DNA of 27,480 nt from CAZGTQ01 sp964528575 (GCA_964528575.1 CAZGTQ010000150.1:1-27480); one strand, 5' to 3'; shown: positions 13,752 to 22,304, numbered from the stretch's first letter. The notes: a model not told the origin generated them from the letters alone. Numbers and translations: made by a program.

Positions 13752-16250
13752 TCAACGCCGAACGACGGGCTGGTGTCCGAGCCCGACGACCTCGAGCTGC
13801 GTGAGATAGAAATCGCGGAGCGCGTCCGACTCCTGCGCGAGTCGGACGCGCGCCGCGCGGAGCGCCTCCGCGGGCGAGTCGCCCTTGGCGAGTCGCTCGT
13901 GGAACGCAGCGGTCAAGCGCATCGTCGTGTCGAGCTCGATCTGCGCGCGCGACAGCACGACCGCTCGCGCGCCCGCGCGCAGGAACGCGGAGCCCAGGTG
14001 CGCGAGCTCGTCGTCGCCCGCGCGCAGCGGGGCGCGCCCCGAGCCGCAGGCGGAGAGCACGACCAGCGGCGGCACCTTGCCCGCGAGCTCGGTCTCGACG
14101 CGCTCGCACGTGAGCAGCTCGACGCCGTCCAAGCCGGGAAGGACGAGCGCGCCGGAGCGCTCGCGGCCCCCGAGCTGCACGCCGTGGAAGAACAGGTGCA
14201 GCACGCGCGCGCTCGACGCCGCACCCGCGATCGCCGAGACGTTCGCGTCCGCGCCGAGCAGGACGCGCGTCTCGTCCCACGGCTCGGTGAGCGGCTCAGC
14301 CGTCCCTTCGCCGAACTCGATCGGCTCGACGTCGACCGCCCCGACGCCCGCGGGCAGCCGCTGCGGATCGATCGCCAACTCCGCCGCGAGGACGAGGTCC
14401 ACCGTGCGCTCCGCAGGCGCCGCGCGGCCCGCGAGATGTGCGGCGAGCGCGAGCGAGGGCGCGCGGTCGATCGCGAGCCGATGGCCGAGCGGCCCGCCCC
14501 TGAGCGGCGCCAGCTCGAGCGGCGGCGAGCCGACGAGCTCGAGGCCGAGCACGGTCAGGCCGCTCCAGCCCGCGACGCGTGCGGCGACGCGCTTCGGCAG
14601 CAGGACGTCGAGCGACGGCGTCGCTGCCCCGAGGCGCGCCAGGTGCCGTTTCACCGCGTCCTTCGAGCCGAGCGTCGACGGCCGCGTGCCGAGCGCTCCG
14701 ACGAGCTCGCGCAGCTCGCGCACGAGCTCGTCCTTCGACGGGAGCTCCTCGTGCAGCACGACCTCGCGGTCGAAGGCGAAGACGTGCGAACGCTCCTTCG
14801 CGACCAGGTAGAAGAGCACGCCGCGCCCGGGGCCGAGCAGCGTCTTGCGGACTCGAGCCACGGTCATCGCCGGCGCGCCGAGCTCGCGGGCGAGGGTGCC
14901 GAGCGCCTCGGCGCGCAGGAGCTGATCGAGCGCTTGTTCCGCGGCCGCGCCGCTCTCGTCTGCGGCGATGAGGACGCGCACGAGCGTGCTCGCGAGCTCG
15001 CGCCGGTCCGCGACGTTGAGGAAGCCGACGCCGCCCAGCCGGTACGGCGCGCCGGCGCGCTCTCGCAGCAACTCGTCGTATGCGTCGAGCATCGATTCGC
15101 GAACCGGCGCGAGCTCGGCCTTCGCCACTCCGCGCGCCAGGGCGAGCCGCGCCTCGTGCGAGAGCAGCTTCGCGCGCCGCTTGGCGAGCGTCACCCCCTC
15201 GAGCGCGAGTCGCTCGCGGGCCGAGGCGAGGTGCTTCGCGGCCTCGTCGAGCGCTCCCGCGCGCAGCTCGAGATCCGCGAGCGCGAGGTCCGCGATCATC
15301 GCGTTCTCGACGTCGAGGGACTCGTCGTCGCGCGCGCGCACGAGCGCCTGCTGCGCGAGCGCGACGAGCCGTGCGCGCTCGTCCGGATCGCGCTCTTCAC
15401 GCGCCAGCTCGGAGAGCGCGGCTCCGTCGGTCAGATCGAGGACCGGCTCGTAGTCCGTGCCGTCGAAGAGCTGCCTCGATCGTTCGACGAGATCCCGTAC
15501 GTGATCGAAGTCTTCCGTGAGCAGTCCCAGGTCGGTGACGTGCAGCACGTGTGCGATGCGAGTCGTCGGGTGCTCCGACGCGTCGGCCTCTTCCTTCTCG
15601 CGCGCGTACGCCACGCGGGCCTCGCCGTACAGGCCGAGATCCCGCAGGCACTGTCCGCGCAGCCCGGAGAGCCCGGCCCGCAGCGCGTGCCACGCCCGCT
15701 CGCCGTACACGCGGCCGATCGTCGCGCGGACGCTCGCGTCCCCGAGCCCATGCTCCGCCGCGTCCGCGCTGGAGAGCGCCTCCTCGAAGCGCGACTGCTT
15801 GCGCAGTAGCTCGCCGCGCAAGTGGCGGATCTGAAAGAGCGTGATCCCACCCGCGGGATGGCTCTCGAGAGCATCGCGCAGGATGCGCTCAGCCTCGAGG
15901 AGCTTTCCCTCATCGAGGGTCTTCACGGCCTTGCTGTACGCAACCGACGCGGCCTCGGCATCGGCGCCCACCTCGGCCCACAGCTCCTGCGCGCGCGCGA
16001 GCAGACGGTCGACGTCCTCCGTAGCCCCGTTCGACGCGCGCACGCTCGATGCGAGCCTCATCGCGCTCGTGCGGAAGAGCGATGCGTCGTCCGCGCTCGG
16101 CGTCGCTCCTGCCGAGCAATGTTCGTCGAGATCGAGCACGAGCGCGCGCAAGGGCTCGATCGTCTTCGCCGCACTCAGGCGCTCCGTCCAGGACTGCCGC
16201 GCGGATGCCGAGCCAGCGATCAGGATGATGACCAGGACGAGTCGGAGCAT
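13752..16250 (-). CDS. Exported TPR-CHAT domain protein (caspase-like peptidase family)
   Basis: 832 residues from ATG 16250; a GTG at 16259 would add three. An N-terminal hydrophobic segment, MLRLVLVIILIAGSASA, looks like a signal peptide or anchor. Residues 60-480 are helical with TPR-like pairs (ERILRDALESHPAGG, RFEEALSSADAAEHGLG, ALVRARDDESLDVENAMI). The C-terminal CHAT domain keeps the proposed dyad: His near 690 in VLHLFFHGVQLGG and Cys near 735 in VVLSACGSG, then AFLRAGARAVVLSRA and the final FYLTQLEVVGLG. CHAT proteins are clan-CD peptidase relatives; many are activated through their repeat regions. It starts 34 nt after the anti-sigma gene, so it probably sits in the sigma operon and may be a target or modulator of that signal. 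Substrate unknown. Confidence 0.9.
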   Translation of the reverse strand: MLRLVLVIILIAGSASARQSWTERLSAAKTIEPLRALVLDLDEHCSAGATPSADDASLFRTSAMRLASSVRASNGATEDVDRLLARAQELWAEVGADAEAASVAYSKAVKTLDEGKLLEAERILRDALESHPAGGITLFQIRHLRGELLRKQSRFEEALSSADAAEHGLGDASVRATIGRVYGERAWHALRAGLSGLRGQCLRDLGLYGEARVAYAREKEEADASEHPTTRIAHVLHVTDLGLLTEDFDHVRDLVERSRQLFDGTDYEPVLDLTDGAALSELAREERDPDERARLVALAQQALVRARDDESLDVENAMIADLALADLELRAGALDEAAKHLASARERLALEGVTLAKRRAKLLSHEARLALARGVAKAELAPVRESMLDAYDELLRERAGAPYRLGGVGFLNVADRRELASTLVRVLIAADESGAAAEQALDQLLRAEALGTLARELGAPAMTVARVRKTLLGPGRGVLFYLVAKERSHVFAFDREVVLHEELPSKDELVRELRELVGALGTRPSTLGSKDAVKRHLARLGAATPSLDVLLPKRVAARVAGWSGLTVLGLELVGSPPLELAPLRGGPLGHRLAIDRAPSLALAAHLAGRAAPAERTVDLVLAAELAIDPQRLPAGVGAVDVEPIEFGEGTAEPLTEPWDETRVLLGADANVSAIAGAASSARVLHLFFHGVQLGGRERSGALVLPGLDGVELLTCERVETELAGKVPPLVVLSACGSGRAPLRAGDDELAHLGSAFLRAGARAVVLSRAQIELDTTMRLTAAFHERLAKGDSPAEALRAARVRLAQESDALRDFYLTQLEVVGLGHQPVVRR

Positions 16251-16284
16251 ACACGGCACGCTGCAAGCTTACGGCGTCGCGACG

Positions 16285-16938
16285 CTACCGCAACCTCGCG
16301 CCGGCCGCGGCGCTCTCCCCCTCGACGCCGAGCTCCACCGCCGTGACCGTCCAGTAGATCGCGCGCGGCCACGTCGCGAGCTCCTCGGCGGGGACGACGT
16401 GCTCCGGCGCGTAGACATCCTCGTCGTAGAGCGGCTCGACGCCCGGATCGTCGGCCGCGCCCGCCGGGTACACCCGCAGGACCCAGCTCGAGCCGCCGAG
16501 CTTCCACGTGAAGCGCTCGAACGACTCGACCTCGCCCGACGGCGAGAGGCTCGACGAGCCGACGAACTGCCAGTCTGGTTCCGCGTCGCGCAGCAGCGAG
16601 CGCACGCCGACGACCGCGAGCGCGAGCACGAGCGCTGCGGCCGCGGCGCGCAGCCAGGGGAACCGGCCGCGCCGCCGCCGTGCGCCGAGCTCGCGCGCGA
16701 CGACCGTGGCGACGCGGTCCTCGCCGGGCGCGGATTCGAGCGCGGCCGCCTCGCGCAGGACCGCGCGCTCCTCGCGGCCGGCGCCGCCCACGCGGCTCGC
16801 GAGCTCGAGCAGGGCGCGGGCGCGTTCGGCGAGCGCGGGGTCGGCGTGCAGCCGCTCGCGCACCGCCGGCGAGTCGGGGTCGAGGTCGCCGGCGACGATC
16901 GCCTCGAGGAGCTGCTCGTCGTCGCGCGGCTCAGTCAC
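16285..16938 (-). CDS. Putative single-pass anti-sigma factor
   Basis: A 217-residue protein read leftward from ATG 16938, overlapping the end of the ECF sigma gene by 8 nt. The N-terminal cytosolic part is acidic and helical: DDEQLLEAIVAGDLDPDSPAVRERL and ARALLELASRV. One transmembrane segment follows a basic stretch (RRRRGRFPW, then LRAAAAALVLALAVVGV, about residues 97-113). The extracytoplasmic part is about 100 residues with a VGSSSLSPSGEVESF region and aromatic strands. No HxxxCxxC zinc motif is seen, so it is not a classic ZAS protein. Function is inferred from gene overlap with the sigma factor and topology: hold the sigma factor at the membrane until a signal arrives. Confidence 0.72.
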   Translation of the reverse strand: MTEPRDDEQLLEAIVAGDLDPDSPAVRERLHADPALAERARALLELASRVGGAGREERAVLREAAALESAPGEDRVATVVARELGARRRRGRFPWLRAAAAALVLALAVVGVRSLLRDAEPDWQFVGSSSLSPSGEVESFERFTWKLGGSSWVLRVYPAGAADDPGVEPLYDEDVYAPEHVVPAEELATWPRAIYWTVTAVELGVEGESAAAGARLR

Positions 16939-17572
16939 GGTCGCTCTCCCCGTAGCGGTTCTGCAGGAATGCGTGCAGCTTGAGCATGGCGCGGTAATGG
17001 CGCGTCTTCGCCGTGCCGAGCGGGATGCCCAGGCGCTCGGAGAGCTGCTCGAACGTCAGATCCTCGAGATACTTGAGCCGGATCACGGCCTCCTCGTCGG
17101 GCTCGAGGCACGCGAGGCCGCGGTAGACCTCCTCGTGCTCGTCGAGGGGCGCGCTTCCGCTGCTACCGCTGCCGCTCGCCGGCTCGCACGCGACGTCGTC
17201 GACGAGGAGCCGCGGTAGGCGCCGCTTGCTGCGCACGCGGTTCATCAGCTCGAGCTTGCAGATCCGGTAGACCCAACCCTCGAGCGAGTAGCCCGGGATG
17301 AACTGCTCGAGCTTGCGCAGGACGATGATCACCGCGTCCTGCGCGAGGTCCTCGAGGTCGTGCTCGTCGAGCGGGCGCCCCATGCGCGCGTTCAGCGCAC
17401 CGAGGATGCGCGGCACGCAACGCATGCGCTGCGCGAACCGATCGCTCACGCCGCCGGGGTCCGTGAGGACCCGCTTCACGAGCTCGTAGTCTTCTTGGAC
17501 GTCACCGGCGGAGAACGTCTCCCGGCGACCGTCCGGCTCGAATCGTGCCCGAGAATCTGCGCCGAGGCCCAT
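16931..17572 (-). CDS. ECF-type RNA polymerase sigma factor
   Basis: A 213-residue sigma-70-family protein from ATG 17572. Region 2 spans about residues 55-115, with DLEDLAQDAVIIVLRKLEQF, the SLEGWVYRICKLELMNRVRSKRR recognition/melting segment and a linker rich in Gly and Ser (ASGSGSSGSAP). Region 4 (about 155-205) shows LEPDEEAVIRLKYLEDLTFEQLSERLGIPLGTAKTRHYRAMLKL, a clear helix-turn-helix for -35 recognition. Region 3 is absent, as in ECF factors. The sequence style, with a RILGALNARMGRPLDEHDLEDLAQD segment, resembles planctomycete ECFs. It directs polymerase to a regulon that may include its own operon and possibly the nearby beta-helix genes. Confidence 0.92.
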   Translation of the reverse strand: MGLGADSRARFEPDGRRETFSAGDVQEDYELVKRVLTDPGGVSDRFAQRMRCVPRILGALNARMGRPLDEHDLEDLAQDAVIIVLRKLEQFIPGYSLEGWVYRICKLELMNRVRSKRRLPRLLVDDVACEPASGSGSSGSAPLDEHEEVYRGLACLEPDEEAVIRLKYLEDLTFEQLSERLGIPLGTAKTRHYRAMLKLHAFLQNRYGESDRD

Positions 17573-17592
17573 GCGGCGCGCATGGTAGCGCT

Positions 17593-17620
17593 GCGGCCCC
17601 GCTCGGAGGAACGGGGCCGC
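17593..17620 (-). other. Hairpin between the beta-helix and sigma genes
   Basis: GCGGCCCCG (17593-17601) and CGGGGCCGC (17612-17620) form a 9-bp stem with a 10-nt loop. A second small stem, CCCGGC/GCCGGG, lies at about 17645-17660. Both are after the last beta-helix stop on the minus strand. No T-run follows, so termination is uncertain; it may be Rho-dependent or leave the sigma genes partly co-transcribed. Confidence 0.4.
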
Positions 17621-17682
17621 GGCGACGGCTCTCGCGAGGACCCGCCCGGCAAGCGCCGGGTAGGTGGGAGTGGGCCCCTCGG

Positions 17683-19053
17683 TCAGTCGAACTGGAGGTT
17701 CTTCGTCTCGAGGCCGGAGGGGCTTCCGAGCTGGTACACGCTCGGGTGCCAGAGCGAACCGTGCGCCGTGTTGCCGTAGATCACGGAGTCGGCGCCGTTC
17801 GTCAGCGCGATCGCGTGCACGAGGTTCGTGCCGGTCGAGCCGGCGAATGCGTTGCTCGCGATGATGGTCCGGACCGCGCGTTCGGTCCCCACGATCTGTG
17901 CCCCTTCGGTGCACTGTGCGAACTGGTTGGACCAGACGACGGTAGCGGAGGGGCCGACGTCGGTCGCGGCCGGATCGTTGTCGTCGAGGAGGATCTGCTC
18001 GATCGATCCGGCAGCCGAACCCTCGAACCGATTGCCCGCGACGACCGCCGAGAGGCGGTTGCCGGCGCCCGATGGGTTCAAGTGGATGCTGCGCCCGGAC
18101 GAGGCCGCGAAGTCGTTGCCGACGACAGCCGCTCCCTCGCAGCGGATCTCGAGCGAAGACACCGCGTGGCTGTTCCGGATGGAGTTTCCGGAGACGGTGA
18201 GGCCGGTGAACCCCTCGCGGTCGCCGAAGGAGGAGTATCCGTTGCCGACGCGGATGACGGCGGCCATCGGATCGCTGTCGTTGCCCAGGCCGACGAACGA
18301 GTTCGCGGCGATCGACACGTCGAGGCACGACGCGAGCACCACGGGGAGGTCGTCGCCGCCGTTGTTTGTCGCGCCGCCGCGGAAGCGATTGCCAACGAGT
18401 CGGATTCCCTGCGCGTTCACCGCATGGAATCCCGCCGTCCCCGTACCAACGGATCCGGCCTCGAGCCGGAAGTCGCAATCGAGCACTTTGATGGTCGAAA
18501 GGCGCTCTGCTTCGCTCGTACCCTCCGCGCGAATCAGCGAGTAGCCGCTGTCTCCGCCGGTGCGCCGGAAGGTGCAGCCGCGAAGTGTGACGTCGCTCGC
18601 TTCGATCCGAATCGCGGCGTTGTCGGCGGTCGGTGCGTCCTTCTCGACCTCGACGTGGCGCAAGGTGAAGCCCGAGCCGGTGATCAGGAACAACTCCGCA
18701 ACCGGGCCGGCTGTCGTATCGCTCGGTCTGAGAACGACGCGGCCTGCGCCTGAGATCGTCACGTTCGGCTTCGTGATCACGACGTGCGGGTCGAACGGGT
18801 AGTCGCCCGGAAGGAAGACCACTTCTCCGCCGCCGGCCGGCAGTGCCGCGATGGCGGTAACGAGCGCGTCGTGCGCTGTCGGCGTCGTCATGTGGCCGAC
18901 GTTGTAGAAGCCGATGGCCTCCGGCCCGGGCCCGCCCACCCCGATCGTCACGATACCTGTTCCGTTCGGGATCTGGAGCTGAGCGGAGACTGCGCTGGCA
19001 AGCGTCGAGAACGCGACGCAAAGGAGGAGGCTGGCGATGCGGTTCGCTTCCAT
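17683..19053 (-). CDS. Secreted right-handed parallel beta-helix protein (third of three paralogues)
   Basis: 456 residues from ATG 19053. The signal peptide is MEANRIASLLLCVAFSTLASAVSAQ. The start of the mature protein, IPNGTGIVTIGVGG, is shared with its two neighbours, then LPAGGGEVVFLPGDYPFDPHVVITKPNVTISGAGRVVLRP. The rest is a run of short beta-strand coils typical of pectate-lyase/NosD-like helices: ASDVTLRGCTFRRTGGDS, GIRLVGNRFRGG, FTGLTVSGNSIRNS, GAAVVGNDFAASSG, ATVVWSNQFAQC, TIIASNAFAGSTG, each with Asn in the turn. Probably an exported carbohydrate-binding or -cleaving protein or a surface structural protein; no catalytic site is evident. It lies 5 nt after the paralogue at 19059-20399. 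Confidence 0.88.
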   Translation of the reverse strand: MEANRIASLLLCVAFSTLASAVSAQLQIPNGTGIVTIGVGGPGPEAIGFYNVGHMTTPTAHDALVTAIAALPAGGGEVVFLPGDYPFDPHVVITKPNVTISGAGRVVLRPSDTTAGPVAELFLITGSGFTLRHVEVEKDAPTADNAAIRIEASDVTLRGCTFRRTGGDSGYSLIRAEGTSEAERLSTIKVLDCDFRLEAGSVGTGTAGFHAVNAQGIRLVGNRFRGGATNNGGDDLPVVLASCLDVSIAANSFVGLGNDSDPMAAVIRVGNGYSSFGDREGFTGLTVSGNSIRNSHAVSSLEIRCEGAAVVGNDFAASSGRSIHLNPSGAGNRLSAVVAGNRFEGSAAGSIEQILLDDNDPAATDVGPSATVVWSNQFAQCTEGAQIVGTERAVRTIIASNAFAGSTGTNLVHAIALTNGADSVIYGNTAHGSLWHPSVYQLGSPSGLETKNLQFD

Positions 19054-19058
19054 GGTGG

Positions 19059-20399
19059 TCAGTCCTCGTGGTTCTGGTTGATTCCGCTGTCGAGGTGGAG
19101 GACGGCATTCAGGTCGACCGCCGTGAACAGGCTCGTCCAGCCGTGCTCGGCGTTGCCGAGAAGGAAAGCCGCGTGAGGCACGGTGACGGTCGAGGCGACG
19201 TGCACGGGCGGGATAGGATCCGAGGGACTGAGCGCTCGGTTGAGAAACTGGTTCGCAATCATGTGCAGGTCGACCGATGCGGCGGCGCCGCCGACCTGGC
19301 GCCTCGTGCCCTGGTCGAACAAGTTGCCGCTCAGCGCGAGTTGAGTCGTGCCCGTGAGCTGGACCGTGGCGTTCTGCGGCAGCGTTCCGCCCATCCCGTG
19401 GAAGACGTTCGCGGTAACCGTGTTCTGTTTCACGCCCCCGGTGAGGCGCAAAGCGGCATCGCAGTCCGAGAACACGTTCCCGGTGATGTCGAAGAAGCCG
19501 TGCCCGCTCTCCAGATCCATGGCGTGTCCGGTGAGCAGATCGACGAATGAGTTGCCGACGAAGACGGTGTGCGTGCCCTCTCCAACGCCCAGATCCGTGC
19601 TCAGCACGCCGCTCTTCGACGTCTCGAGACGCCGGAACGAGTTGGCGAGCACGGTGCCGTAGCCGCTGCCCGCGCACCACAGCACAGTCTCCACGCTTCC
19701 CCCGGTGGCCGAGCCTGCGGGGTACTCCGTGCCGTTCGCATCCACACCCACGAAGTCGTTCGCGGCGATGCGAAAGTTGTCGCTCTCCTCGAGAGACAGG
19801 CCCACGAGGCCATCCACGTGCCCGTTTCGGAAGGTGAACGAGCTGCCGTCGATGACACAGTCGTTCGCGCCGGCGATGCGGACGACAGCGCGAGGCGGAA
19901 CTGGCGTGCACGTTTCGACCATGACCGCCTTCACGTCAAGGCGGCAGTCGCGCAGGACGAACCGCTTGGCAAGGACGTTGATGAGCGGGGCTCCGACTAC
20001 CGGACCGTTGGCGCAGACGTCGTAGTCGAGCGCTTCGAAGGTGATCCCCTCGATCGTCGTCCGTTCTCCCAGGACATGAAACATCCCGGTGTCGCGATCG
20101 ATCGTCCGACGAAGCACGGTGCCACGGCTGCCGCGGATCGTGACGCCGCTAGGTGAGACGATCGCCGGGCGGCTGAACTCGTAGTCACCGGCGAGGAGAA
20201 CGAGCTCCCCGCCGCTGGGAAGGTAGTTGCTGATCGCGTACTCGATCGCCCCTTGCGGAGTCGCGGGGAACGGCGGAACGCCGACGGTCACGACTCCCGG
20301 ATTGGAGACGGTTCCTACCGTCACGAGCCCTTTTCCGGTCTGCGCCGCCGACTGAGCAATGAGAGCGATGAGCGCTGCGATGGTGAGAGAGAGCTTCAC
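19059..20399 (-). CDS. Secreted right-handed parallel beta-helix protein (second of three paralogues)
   Basis: 446 residues from GTG 20399; GGAG lies 7 nt upstream and the GTG overlaps the preceding stop (GTGA). Signal peptide: VKLSLTIAALIALIAQSAAQ. The mature start GKGLVTVG and the block SGGELVLLAGDYEFSRPAIVSPSGVTIRGSRGTVLRR match the neighbours. The coil region follows: RFVLRDCRLDVKAVMV, DCVIDGSSFTFRNG, NFRIAANDFVGVDANG, YGTVLANSFRRLE, HTVFVGNSFVDLL, FFDITGNVFSDCD, NTVTANVFHGMGG, LALSGNLFDQG. The Asn ladder and repeat length fit a parallel beta-helix. ERTTIEGITFEALDYDVC and other cysteines suggest a few disulfides. Function as for its paralogues; substrate unknown. Translation is coupled to the gene before it. 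Confidence 0.88.
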   Translation of the reverse strand: MKLSLTIAALIALIAQSAAQTGKGLVTVGTVSNPGVVTVGVPPFPATPQGAIEYAISNYLPSGGELVLLAGDYEFSRPAIVSPSGVTIRGSRGTVLRRTIDRDTGMFHVLGERTTIEGITFEALDYDVCANGPVVGAPLINVLAKRFVLRDCRLDVKAVMVETCTPVPPRAVVRIAGANDCVIDGSSFTFRNGHVDGLVGLSLEESDNFRIAANDFVGVDANGTEYPAGSATGGSVETVLWCAGSGYGTVLANSFRRLETSKSGVLSTDLGVGEGTHTVFVGNSFVDLLTGHAMDLESGHGFFDITGNVFSDCDAALRLTGGVKQNTVTANVFHGMGGTLPQNATVQLTGTTQLALSGNLFDQGTRRQVGGAAASVDLHMIANQFLNRALSPSDPIPPVHVASTVTVPHAAFLLGNAEHGWTSLFTAVDLNAVLHLDSGINQNHED

Positions 20400-21814
20400 G
20401 GGCACACTCCATGAGATTCGTTCGAGGCCACTTGGCCGGTTCCCAGGGCCACGCCGCCCGGCACGACCAAGACGAGCGGATTCGTCCAGTGGAAGCCCTC
20501 TTTTCCGTTCACGGCGGCGTTGCCGACGATCAAAGCTCCCTCGCCGGACGCGAGCTCGACCGCCGGTACGCAATCGTCATCGACGCCCGGGTCCGGGTTG
20601 TCGTCCATCACAAAGCGGTTGCCCAGGACTTGCGCCCGGACGCCGGCTCCTGCCCTGACCTGCGTGCCGCTGCAGTAGGTGAAGGTGTTCCCGCTGACGT
20701 TCACAGGGACGGCGCTCGTCGGCTGCGGCGCCTCGAGCAGGACCGCGACCGCATCGATCATCCCCACGATTTCGGGGTGGTGAGGGCCGCTCTTGTGGAA
20801 CTGGTTGCCGGTGACGGTCCCTCCGCCCAGGCCGCTGTAGCGAAACGTGCCCAGGTTGCGGCCGAAGGTGTTGCCCGTCAGCAAAAAGCCTCCCATATCC
20901 GAGGTGCTCAGATCGACGACGTTCGCGGCAGGGCAGATCTCGAAGAAGTTGTCCGCCACCACGACCGCTTCGAAGGTGCCGTCGACGCGAAGGATCGCCT
21001 TGGTCAGACCCAGCACCGAAGACTCGCATCCGACGCTCACGGACGTGTTGCACGTGAAGACGGTCTGGGCGACATCGGTGAAGAAGTAGCCGTCCTGGAT
21101 CGTCGCAGGCGCGCTTCCGACGCCGTTGTTGTGAAGCAGGTTCCTCGTCACCGTGATGCTCGTGCCTCCCTGGATGCGCACGGCGGTGGGCTGCCAGGAC
21201 GAGACGCACCCGGACGGTGCGAAAGCAAACCGGTTGCCCACGAGCCTCGCGTCATCGACGTTGGCTGCCTTCACGAGCGTGACCGAAACGACAGGGTCCT
21301 CGAGGCTCATGCTCGGCGGCGTGACCTCGAAAGAGCAGTCGATCAAGTCGAACGCCGCGATCGGACTCCCGTCGCCGACTTGCACGATGACCTGACCGTT
21401 TGCGGACGCGGTGGGGCTCGAGCGGAACGCCAGGCCTTGTAGACGCGTGCCGTGCGCGAGCGTCTCGATCGCCGCCACCGACGTCGCGTTGTTCAGCGGC
21501 CGGAGGATCGCGCCCTCGTTGCCGCGGATCGTCATGTTGGACTTGTTCGGCGGGATCGTGAACGCCGCCGCGAAGTCGTACTCGCCTCGGAGGATCACGA
21601 TCTGGCCGTTGCCGCTCTGGAAGAGGGCGAGCGCCACTCCGAGGGCGACGTCGATGCTCGGTATGCCGACGTCGCCCACGTTGATGTCGCCGAACGGCGG
21701 GTTGAGCCCGCCCAACTTCCCGATCGTCACGATCCCCTCTCCGCTCTGCCCACCTGCGTTCGTCGCCATCGCCGTCGCGGCGACGAGCGCCATCCAGGCC
21801 ACGCGTTTCCTCAT
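20396..21814 (-). CDS. Secreted right-handed parallel beta-helix protein (first of three paralogues)
   Basis: 472 residues from ATG 21814, preceded by a strong GGAGG with 5-nt spacing. Signal peptide: MRKRVAWMALVAATAMATNAGGQ. The mature protein starts SGEGIVTIGKLGG and continues GNGQIVILRGEYDFAAAFTIPPNKSNMTIRGNEGAILRP, the same N-terminal block as the other two. Coils include ARLVGNRFAFAPSG, SITVTRNLLHNNG, AVVVADNFFEICP, GFLLTGNTFGRNLG, TVTGNQFHKSG, VNVSGNTFTYCSG, AQVLGNRFVMDDN. It is the first gene of the minus-strand operon, and its stop overlaps the next GTG start. Three tandem paralogues with diverged coils suggest repeated duplication and possibly different ligands. Confidence 0.88.
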   Translation of the reverse strand: MRKRVAWMALVAATAMATNAGGQSGEGIVTIGKLGGLNPPFGDINVGDVGIPSIDVALGVALALFQSGNGQIVILRGEYDFAAAFTIPPNKSNMTIRGNEGAILRPLNNATSVAAIETLAHGTRLQGLAFRSSPTASANGQVIVQVGDGSPIAAFDLIDCSFEVTPPSMSLEDPVVSVTLVKAANVDDARLVGNRFAFAPSGCVSSWQPTAVRIQGGTSITVTRNLLHNNGVGSAPATIQDGYFFTDVAQTVFTCNTSVSVGCESSVLGLTKAILRVDGTFEAVVVADNFFEICPAANVVDLSTSDMGGFLLTGNTFGRNLGTFRYSGLGGGTVTGNQFHKSGPHHPEIVGMIDAVAVLLEAPQPTSAVPVNVSGNTFTYCSGTQVRAGAGVRAQVLGNRFVMDDNPDPGVDDDCVPAVELASGEGALIVGNAAVNGKEGFHWTNPLVLVVPGGVALGTGQVASNESHGVCP

Positions 21815-21957
21815 GGGAGCCTCCCCCCGTTGTCGGGGTCTAACGACGCGCCGCCTTGCAGCCCGGACGTCGGGCGAGGTCGCGCCGTGCAAGCATGAAC
21901 TCGTTCCGACTCGTCCCCGCGGCTCGTTCGATCCGACAAAACCGCACCGCGTTTCGC

Positions 21958-22053
21958 ATGACCGATCGCTTTCCGTTCACCCGCTCGTTGCTCAACGTCC
22001 CGCTCGTCGTCGCGCTCGACTCGCCCGTCGCGCGCGCCGCGGACGCCCCGTGA
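21958..22053 (+). CDS. Possible 31-residue small ORF
   Basis: ATG 21958 opens MTDRFPFTRSLLNVPLVVALDSPVARAADAP. Its stop overlaps the GTG of the following ORF (GTGA), a coupling typical of real genes. An in-frame ATG at 21895 would add 21 residues. The local composition is less GC-rich than the neighbours. There is no recognisable family. It may be the remnant of a longer gene. Confidence 0.3.
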   Translation: MTDRFPFTRSLLNVPLVVALDSPVARAADAP

Positions 22054-22304
22054 CGAGCCAGGTCGAGCGCTTCTGCAGCGAGCCCGAGGAGGCCGCGCTG
22101 CTCGCGTACCTCGCCGAGCGCGCGCTGTTCTGCGAGCGGCTGTTCGCAAGCGTGTTGGCGCAGTCCACGTGGTACCGGCTCGCAAGGGGAGCCCGCCTGC
22201 TCGACGGCGAGCGCTCGCCGGTCGTCCGCTACCTGCGGACGGGAGAGCGAGACGGCCGCCGTGCCCCAAGCGCTGCTCACCGTCCGACGACTTCGTCATC
22301 CTGA
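22050..22304 (+). CDS. Possible small hypothetical protein
   Basis: 84 residues from GTG 22050, overlapping the preceding small ORF by four bases. The first 65 residues look protein-like and helical: VERFCSEPEEAALLAYLAERALFCERLFASVLAQ, then STWYRLARGARLLDG and SPVVRYLRTGERDG. The last 18 are low-complexity and may be beyond the true end. No family recognised. After it, 22305-22445 shows nothing that I can support. Confidence 0.4.
   Translation: MTSQVERFCSEPEEAALLAYLAERALFCERLFASVLAQSTWYRLARGARLLDGERSPVVRYLRTGERDGRRAPSAAHRPTTSSS

Noticed and set aside
13773..15809. 678-codon plus-strand open frame
   Set aside because: It is antisense to the CHAT gene, whose signal peptide, TPR-like helices and His/Cys motifs are coherent. 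The plus frame is Arg/Glu-rich and featureless.
21838..21910. Possible third attC-like site, starting at GTCTAAC
   Set aside because: GTCTAAC is a good R''-type box and a GCCCG/CGGGC stem follows, but no matching GTTAGAC-type R' box exists and pairing of the outer arms is poor.
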